Below, one piece after another: positions 59,035 to 64,000 of a stretch of 64,000 nt of DNA. The position numbers and the translations under genes are program-made. Position 1 is the first letter of the stretch. Each line of letters opens with the position of its first letter. The stretch is taken from the NCBI GenBank assembly GCA_046349085.1, contig JAXMDA010000002.1:310001-374000 (forward strand). The letters are read 5' to 3'. The DNA comes from JAJXWB01 sp046349085 (GTDB lineage Bacteria > Pseudomonadota > Alphaproteobacteria > Rhizobiales > Beijerinckiaceae). Under the pieces are notes generated by a model. That model made no database searches, was not told where the DNA came from, and saw only the letters and a program-made list of their open reading frames with translations.

Positions 59035-60531
59035 TTACATCGCCATCGGCATGTGGTCGCTCTCGACCAGATTCGAGAAGCGCGTCACTTCGTCCTCGAA
59101 GGCCAGCGCCACCGTGCCGGTGGGACCATGGCGCTGCTTGCCGATGATGCATTCGGCGCGACCGTGCGCGCGCTCCATCTCGCTCATCCAGGTCGCATGC
59201 TCGGGCGTGCCTTCGCGCGGCTCCTTGTTCTTCAGGTAATATTCCTCGCGATAGACGAACATCACGACGTCGGCGTCCTGTTCGATCGAGCCGGATTCGC
59301 GCAGGTCGGAGAGCTGCGGCCGCTTGTCGTCGCGCGATTCCACCTGACGCGAGAGCTGCGACAGGGCGATGATCGGGACATTCAGTTCCTTGGCCAGCGC
59401 CTTCAGGCCGGTGGTGATCTCGGTGACCTCCTGCACGCGATTGTCGCCTTTCGACTTCGATCCCGAGAGAAGCTGGATGTAGTCGACGATGAGCAGGTCG
59501 AGGCCGCGCTGGCGCTTGAGCCTTCGCGCGCGCGCCGTCAATTGCGCGATGGAAATGCCGCCGGTCTGGTCGATGTACAGCGGCGCGCGCTGCATCTCGT
59601 GCGCGGCTTCCGAAATCGACCGGAAATCGTCTTCCGTGATCGAGCCGCGCCGGATCTTGTAGGAAGGCACGCCCGACTGCTCGGCGATGATGCGGGTGGC
59701 CAATTGTTCGGCCGACATTTCCAGCGAGAAGAAGCCGACGACGCCGCCGTCGATCGTCTTGTTGTGGCCGTCGGGCTGCACTTCCGCGCGATAGGCCTTG
59801 GCGACGTTGAAGGCGATGTTGGTGGCAAGCGCCGTCTTGCCCATGCCCGGGCGGCCGGCGAGCACGATCAGGTCGGAGGCCTGCAGCCCGCCCATCCTGT
59901 GGTCGAGGTCGGCGAGCCCGGTGGCGAGCCCCGACAGGTGCCCGTCCCGCTGGTAGGCGGCCGCCGCCATGTCGAGCGCCGTCGTGATGGCCGAGGAGAA
60001 GGACTGGAAGCCGCCGTCGTAGCGGCCGGTTTCGGCGATCGAGTACAGCTTGCGCTCGGCTTCCTCGATCTGCTGGCGCGGCGCCGTGTCGATGGGCGCG
60101 TCGTAGGCCGCGTTCACGATGTCGCCGCCGATGACGATGAGGTCGCGGCGCACCGACAGGTCGTGGATGGTGCGGCCGTAATCCGCGGCGTTGATGATGG
60201 TGGTCGCTTCCGCCGCAAGACGCGCGAGGTACTGGCTGACGGTCAGGCCGCCGAGATCGGCGTCGGCGAGATAGGTCTTCAGCGTGACGACCGTCGCGAC
60301 CTTGCCGGCGCGGATGAGCTGGCTCAGCGTCTCGTAGACGCGCCGGTGCAGCTCTTCCGAGAAATGCTCGGGCTTGAGAAAGTCGGAGACGCGGTCGAAG
60401 GCGTCGTTGTTGACGAGAATGGCGCCGAGCAGCGCCTGTTCCGCCTCGATATTGTGGGGCGGCGCGCGCAAGCCTCCCTCGGAGGGCGCGACGACGAGGC
60501 GGCGGTCGGACAATTGCTCGATGGCGGCCAT
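59035..60531 (-). CDS. dnaB: replicative DNA helicase DnaB
   Basis: This 498-residue helicase has the N-terminal DnaB domain (PHNIEAEQALLGAILVNND near residue 28), a linker, and the RecA-like motor domain with Walker A AGRPGMGKTALATN, FSLEMSAEQLATR, LIVDYIQLL and the sensor region ALSQLSRQVESR. The ATG at 60531 gives the family length; the frame is open to a GTG at 60651 that would add a low-complexity leader. It unwinds DNA at the replication fork. It is 136 bp downstream of the MFS gene. Confidence 0.95.
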   Translation of the reverse strand: MAAIEQLSDRRLVVAPSEGGLRAPPHNIEAEQALLGAILVNNDAFDRVSDFLKPEHFSEELHRRVYETLSQLIRAGKVATVVTLKTYLADADLGGLTVSQYLARLAAEATTIINAADYGRTIHDLSVRRDLIVIGGDIVNAAYDAPIDTAPRQQIEEAERKLYSIAETGRYDGGFQSFSSAITTALDMAAAAYQRDGHLSGLATGLADLDHRMGGLQASDLIVLAGRPGMGKTALATNIAFNVAKAYRAEVQPDGHNKTIDGGVVGFFSLEMSAEQLATRIIAEQSGVPSYKIRRGSITEDDFRSISEAAHEMQRAPLYIDQTGGISIAQLTARARRLKRQRGLDLLIVDYIQLLSGSKSKGDNRVQEVTEITTGLKALAKELNVPIIALSQLSRQVESRDDKRPQLSDLRESGSIEQDADVVMFVYREEYYLKNKEPREGTPEHATWMSEMERAHGRAECIIGKQRHGPTGTVALAFEDEVTRFSNLVESDHMPMAM

Positions 60532-60666
60532 AAGCGGCTTCTCGTTGGCTTCGGTGTGGGCGGGCGTCGCGGCGGCAGGCGAATGTGGCGTCTTTGTGCC
60601 ATCGCGCGCGCGCTGCGTCAGGGCAGAATCGCCGATTCGCCCGCTGTCCACAAACGCCGAAAAATT

Positions 60667-61920
60667 TTACGCGATTTTTGCGCCGCGCTCTTGCCTTTGC
60701 GCGGCCGCGATGCGCGCGACGATTTCCATGGCGACGACGCCAGCAAGCGCGCAGGCCATGCAGCCGAGCGCCGACAGCCGCAGTCCGAGACGCTCTAGCC
60801 CGTAGGCCAGCGCCAGCGGCCCGATGGCGCGGGAGAAGAGGCTGGCCAGCGCAAGATCGCCGATGATCGCGCCATAGCCCTGCCGCCCGAACAGCGAGAG
60901 CGCCACCGTGCCGCGCGCGATTGTCATGAGGCCGTTGGACATGCCGAGCGCGGCGGAGAAGCAGAGCGCCAGCGGCAGGTTCATCGTGCCGGACAGCAGC
61001 AGGAAAAGGGCGGGCGGCAGCAGAAGCGTCGACATGCGCCCGCCGGCGACGGCCGGAAAGCGCGCGCCCCAGATCATCTCGGCGAAACGCGCCAGCACCT
61101 GGCCGGGCCCGAAGGCCATGCCGACCATGATCGCCTCCTCGCCGGTCAGGCCCGCCTGCCGCATCGCGCCGATCATGTGGATCAGCAGGCCGGCGACGAC
61201 CACCTGATGCGCGGCGATGGCCGTGGCGAAACCGATGAAGGCGCGCCGGCGCGGCTGTCCCTCCAGCGGCGCCTCGTCGTTGGGCTGCGGCGCTCCCTCG
61301 CCGCCATGCGGCGCTGCCTCGATGTCGGGCGCGCGGCCGAGGGCCGCGACGTAGATCGGCAGGCAGATGGCGACCATGCCGGCGGCGAAAATCAGGTAGG
61401 TCGTCCGCCAGCCCCATCGCTCCGCCAGAAAGGCGGTGATCGGCCAGAACACGGTCGAGGCGAAGCCGCCGAGAAAGGTGACATAGGTGATGGCGCGCCG
61501 CCCCTGCGCGCCCGCCACCTGCACGAGGCCGGCAAAGCCCGCGTCGTAGAGCGTGAGCGCCGAGGCGACGCCCAGCAGGCCGCAGGCGATATAAAAGCTG
61601 ACCGGCCCGCTCGCCATCGCCGCCACGACCAGCGCGCCGGCGGCGAAAGCCGAGCCGAAAGCCAGCGTCGGCCGCCCGCCCCGCCGGTCGATGGCGCGCC
61701 CCACCCAGGGCGCGAAGACCGCGCCTACCACCAGCATGGCGGAATAGCCGGCGAAGGCCGCCTCGGTCGACAGGCCGAGGTCGGCCGCCATCATCTTTCC
61801 GGTGACGGAAAAGGGATAGTAGATCACGCCCCAGGCGTAGAGTTGCGCCACGCCCACGCCGATGACGACATTGCGGAAGCGGCGCTTCTCCTGCGGCGTT
61901 GCTTCTGCGGAATCGGCCAT
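60667..61920 (-). CDS. MFS transporter, OxlT/monocarboxylate-like
   Basis: This 417-residue protein has 12 membrane segments. The first helix carries GVGVAQLYAWGVIYYPFSV; the inter-helix loop has GRAIDRRGGRPTLAFGSAF; the central loop is long and acidic (about residues 200-225). The pattern, with Phe-Ser-Val and a short N-terminus, is like that of oxalate/formate or monocarboxylate-type major facilitators, but the substrate is not certain. The ATG at 61920 is preferred to the one at 61935. It is not part of the conserved dnaB-rplI backbone. Confidence 0.82.
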   Translation of the reverse strand: MADSAEATPQEKRRFRNVVIGVGVAQLYAWGVIYYPFSVTGKMMAADLGLSTEAAFAGYSAMLVVGAVFAPWVGRAIDRRGGRPTLAFGSAFAAGALVVAAMASGPVSFYIACGLLGVASALTLYDAGFAGLVQVAGAQGRRAITYVTFLGGFASTVFWPITAFLAERWGWRTTYLIFAAGMVAICLPIYVAALGRAPDIEAAPHGGEGAPQPNDEAPLEGQPRRRAFIGFATAIAAHQVVVAGLLIHMIGAMRQAGLTGEEAIMVGMAFGPGQVLARFAEMIWGARFPAVAGGRMSTLLLPPALFLLLSGTMNLPLALCFSAALGMSNGLMTIARGTVALSLFGRQGYGAIIGDLALASLFSRAIGPLALAYGLERLGLRLSALGCMACALAGVVAMEIVARIAAAQRQERGAKIA

Positions 61921-61961
61921 GGCCGATCCTCGCACGCCGGCCGCAATTGTCGAATGCGCGT

Positions 61962-62048
61962 TCAGCGCAGCAGAGTCGCGGCCGCGCCGGTCGCCGTCAC
62001 ATGGCGCGCCGCATCCCGATCGAAGCTGACGAAAATATCGCCGCCCAT
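61962..62048 (-). pseudogene. possible 3' remnant of a PIN-domain toxin gene
   Basis: A short frame ends DIFVSFDRDAARHVTATGAA followed by ATLLR and a stop. The pattern F-D-R-D-x-A then G-A-x-x-x-L-L resembles the C-terminal end of VapC-type PIN proteins. No upstream part is present: just upstream (higher coordinates) begin the repeat elements. This is a suggestion based on 28 residues. The rest of 61921-62381 holds repeats and no gene I can support. Confidence 0.35.
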
Positions 62049-62095
62049 GCGGCGTCCCTCACCATGAGGGTTGTTGTATCAAAAACAACAAAGCA

Positions 62096-62312
62096 GCTCT
62101 CATCCTGAGAACCTGACGCGAAATGCGTCGCGATTCCAGATCCCTCATGCTGAGGAGCCTGTGCAGCAGGCGTCTCGAAGCATGTTTCGGAGCTCGGGTC
62201 TCGGCCACCCTTCGAGACGCGCCTTTCAGGCGCTCCTCAGGGTGAAGGTTCGAGTTGTCGGACAGGCTCTGTGAAAAGTCTGCGCAGCGGGCGTCTCGAA
62301 GCGCGAAGGCGC
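62096..62312. repeat. clustered copies of the CTGAGGAGC palindromic repeat family
   Basis: A full copy (62142-62247) pairs CTGAGGAGC with GCTCCTCAG and GTCTCGAAGCATG with CCCTTCGAGAC. A partial left end (62096-62120) and a partial GCGTCTCGAAG arm (62278-62312) flank it, so copies have inserted next to or within each other. It is the family of 39359-39466. Confidence 0.75.
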
Positions 62313-62335
62313 GCCGCAGGTTTGTCAGGAGATTG

Positions 62336-62366
62336 AAGGCCGCAGGATTGCTGCGGCCTTCTTTTT
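62336..62366. terminator. strong hairpin at the end of rplI
   Basis: A perfect 10-bp stem (AAGGCCGCAG and CTGCGGCCTT) with a GATTG loop lies 16 bases past the rplI stop. On the plus strand it is followed by CTTTTT; on the minus strand the following TTCAATCT is weaker. It may end rplI and also block plus-strand transcription into rplI. Confidence 0.65.
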
Positions 62367-62381
62367 CCAGCGCGGCAGGCC

Positions 62382-62942
62382 TCAGCCCTCGCCGCCGGCC
62401 TCCGCCAGCGCGGCGCCGACTTCGAGGCCGAGATCGTCCATCGAGGTTTCCTCGCGGGTCGTGACGCTCTCGCCGCGCTCCTGGCGCTCGGCTTCCTCGG
62501 CCGAACGGGCGACATTGATCGTCACCTTGACCTCGACCTCCGGGTGCAGGCGCACCGGCACGCCGTGCAGGCCGAGCGTCTTGATCGGGTGCAGGGCGAT
62601 GACCTGCTGGCGGCCGACGTTGACGCCGCCCGCCGTGATCGCTTCGGCGATGTCGCGCGAGGAGACCGAACCGTAGAGCTGGCCGCTCTCGCCGGCCTGA
62701 CGGATCACCACGAAGGTCTTGCCGTCGAGCTTGCCGCCGACCTTCTCGGCTTCAGCCTTGAGCTCGAGGTTGCGGGCCTCGAGCTGGGCGCGGTCGCCCT
62801 CGAAGCGCTTCTTGTTGGCTTCGGTGGCGCGCAGCGCCTTGCCGCGCGGCAGCAGGTAGTTGCGCGCAAAACCGTCGCGCACGCGCACGACTTCGCCCAT
62901 CTGGCCGAGCTTGGCGACGCGTTCGAGCAGAATGACTTCCAT
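62382..62942 (-). CDS. rplI: 50S ribosomal protein L9
   Basis: This 186-residue protein has the L9 N-terminal domain MEVILLERVAKLGQMGEVVR with GFARNYLLPRGKAL, a long connecting helix (about 45-75), and the C-terminal domain with LYGSVSSRDIAEAI. About 35 extra residues at the C-terminus (acidic, Glu-rich) extend it beyond the E. coli length of about 150, as in other Rhizobiales. The start follows GGAGAAG. It is 24 bp downstream of the DUF2232 gene. Confidence 0.96.
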   Translation of the reverse strand: MEVILLERVAKLGQMGEVVRVRDGFARNYLLPRGKALRATEANKKRFEGDRAQLEARNLELKAEAEKVGGKLDGKTFVVIRQAGESGQLYGSVSSRDIAEAITAGGVNVGRQQVIALHPIKTLGLHGVPVRLHPEVEVKVTINVARSAEEAERQERGESVTTREETSMDDLGLEVGAALAEAGGEG

Positions 62943-62966
62943 GATCTTCTCCTTTTGGTCTTTGTT

Positions 62967-63941
62967 TCAGGTTGGATTTGCGGGCGCTTGCTTGCGCGCC
63001 CTCAGGCGGAAGGCGGCGTCGGCCAGGCCGACGAGCGCCAGGAAAAGGAACGGCCAGGGCGGCAGCAGCACGACGAAGCCGTAGAGCGAGAACAGCAGCG
63101 CCGGCCTTAAGCCCGCGCCACGCGTCAGGACATGCGCGGTCGCCAGCCCCTGCAGGGCGAAAGCCATGCCGAAAGCGGCAGCGACAACGCCCGCGACGAT
63201 CCCTGGAAGGCCGCCGAGCAGCGTGAGACCGGCAGCGCCGGCAAACAGCGCGCCGAACGCGGGCGGGATCGACAGGTCGTCGGCCATCGACGGCCAGGGG
63301 CGGGGCAGGTTGCCCGAAATCTGCGAGACGCGGCCGGCGAGGTAGAGATTGATGGTCATGGTCGCGAGCTGCGAGGCGGCGACGCCGATGGGCGCGGCCA
63401 TGACGAGGTAGCGCGTGATCTGCGTCGCGTCGATCGCCCCGGCGACATGCGAATCCCGCAGCATCGCCTCGACGATCGGCTGGCCTTCCTTGACGGCGCT
63501 CGCCATCAGCGTGTCGAAGCCGCCGAGACGCCAGGCGAAGAAGGCGAGGCCGCCGGCGACGGAGAGCGCGGCGATCAGCGCCGACGACAGCACGGCCGCC
63601 GTCGGCGCGAAATCGCGCTTGCCGGGGCCGCCGGTCGGCGCCAGCAGGGCGGCCGCGGCGATCAGCACGGCCGGCGCGCCGATCGAAAGCAGGTAGAGGA
63701 GGCCGAGCGCAGGGTGGAACAGGGTCGCGACGAAGGCCGCGCCAATTGCTGCTGCAGCGGCGCCCACCGAAAGGCCGTAGCCGAGCGCCGCGATCATCAA
63801 CGGCATGGGCGCGAAATAGCCGAGAAGCACGGTCGCCAGCGATGCGCGGGCGGCGAGCACGAACAGAAGCGCCGCCGCGAGCCCCGCGGCGGCCGCCACC
63901 AGCGTCGAGGCGCCGAATGTCTTGAGCTTCGTGTCCGTCAT
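62967..63941 (-). CDS. DUF2232 family membrane protein
   Basis: This 324-residue protein has about eight to ten hydrophobic segments, typical of the DUF2232 (YybS-like) group, with FAPMPLMIAALGYGLSVGAA near residue 40 and FALQGLATAHVL near 250. In alphaproteobacteria it is encoded between rpsR and rplI; rplI follows here and rpsR would lie past the right edge. The function is unknown. No gene was recognised in the last 59 bases. Confidence 0.85.
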   Translation of the reverse strand: MTDTKLKTFGASTLVAAAAGLAAALLFVLAARASLATVLLGYFAPMPLMIAALGYGLSVGAAAAAIGAAFVATLFHPALGLLYLLSIGAPAVLIAAAALLAPTGGPGKRDFAPTAAVLSSALIAALSVAGGLAFFAWRLGGFDTLMASAVKEGQPIVEAMLRDSHVAGAIDATQITRYLVMAAPIGVAASQLATMTINLYLAGRVSQISGNLPRPWPSMADDLSIPPAFGALFAGAAGLTLLGGLPGIVAGVVAAAFGMAFALQGLATAHVLTRGAGLRPALLFSLYGFVVLLPPWPFLFLALVGLADAAFRLRARKQAPANPT

Positions 63942-64000
63942 ATCGAGCTGTCCCGCCTTTCGAGCGGTTAGGAGCGGGTCGACGGTCGAAATCGGCGACA

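Noticed and set aside
57716..61417. A 1233-codon open frame on the minus strand
   Set aside because: It is very rich in Arg, Ala and Gly and overlaps alr, dnaB and part of an MFS gene in another frame. Those genes have clear motifs, so it is a GC-rich shadow frame.
1..64000. tRNA, rRNA, CRISPR arrays, prophage or insertion sequences
   Set aside because: No cloverleaf-like intergenic sequence, regularly spaced direct repeats, transposase or phage genes were seen on reading both strands.

Overview
The window is GC-rich chromosomal DNA that most resembles a Hyphomicrobiales (Rhizobiales) alphaproteobacterium, possibly of the Beijerinckiaceae/Bradyrhizobiaceae type. The evidence is a PhyR-NepR-EcfG general stress response locus, an aap-type amino-acid transporter, the gene order DUF2232-rplI, dnaB, alr, radA, cvpA, purF, SDR, and three dispersed palindromic repeat families of the kind common in this order. 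I saw no rRNA, tRNA, CRISPR array, prophage or insertion sequence.

Region 1 (1-9.5 kb) is a cyclohexanecarboxylate (alicyclic acid) degradation cluster: an SDR of unknown substrate, a divergent MarR regulator (badR-like), then badH, badI, aliB, aliA, badK, a glutaryl-CoA dehydrogenase and an orphan ABC substrate-binding protein. AliA activates the acid, AliB desaturates it, BadK hydrates, BadH oxidises and BadI cleaves the ring to pimeloyl-CoA. A 26-bp dyad between badR and badH is a likely operator.

Region 2 (9.5-20.8 kb) is a general stress response island: an HWE-type histidine kinase with a degenerate N box, phyR, nepR-ecfG, an AI-2E-family permease, a four-gene operon (iron-permease-family protein, CHASE3 kinase, response regulator, receiver-kinase hybrid), an ABC half-transporter, two DUF1328 membrane peptides, a 25-residue membrane peptide and a lone receiver. 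Eight sites matching or nearly matching the EcfG promoter (GGAAC, 16-17 bp, CGTT) precede these genes; five are exact.

Region 3 (20.8-32.8 kb) holds metC, aapJQM without the ATPase gene aapP, an FAD enzyme-GtrA-membrane protein operon probably concerned with envelope glycans, a convergent STT3-like membrane protein, and an RsmB-type rRNA methyltransferase.

Region 4 (32.8-46.7 kb) is mixed housekeeping: a divergent Aat-like transferase, guaA, a phosphoesterase, an SRPBCC protein, an MFS transporter, an Spx/ArsC-type reductase, a YfgM-like protein next to der, a vapBC module, and SDR-purF-cvpA.

Region 5 (46.7-64 kb) continues the conserved backbone (radA, alr, dnaB, rplI, DUF2232). It is interrupted by aspS, a pirin, a gamma carbonic anhydrase, a tandem pair of paralogous putative acetyltransferases, a PfkB kinase coupled to an exported protein, an MFS transporter and a 461-bp non-coding stretch with repeats and a possible toxin-gene remnant. 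All assignments come from reading the sequence; no database search was run.
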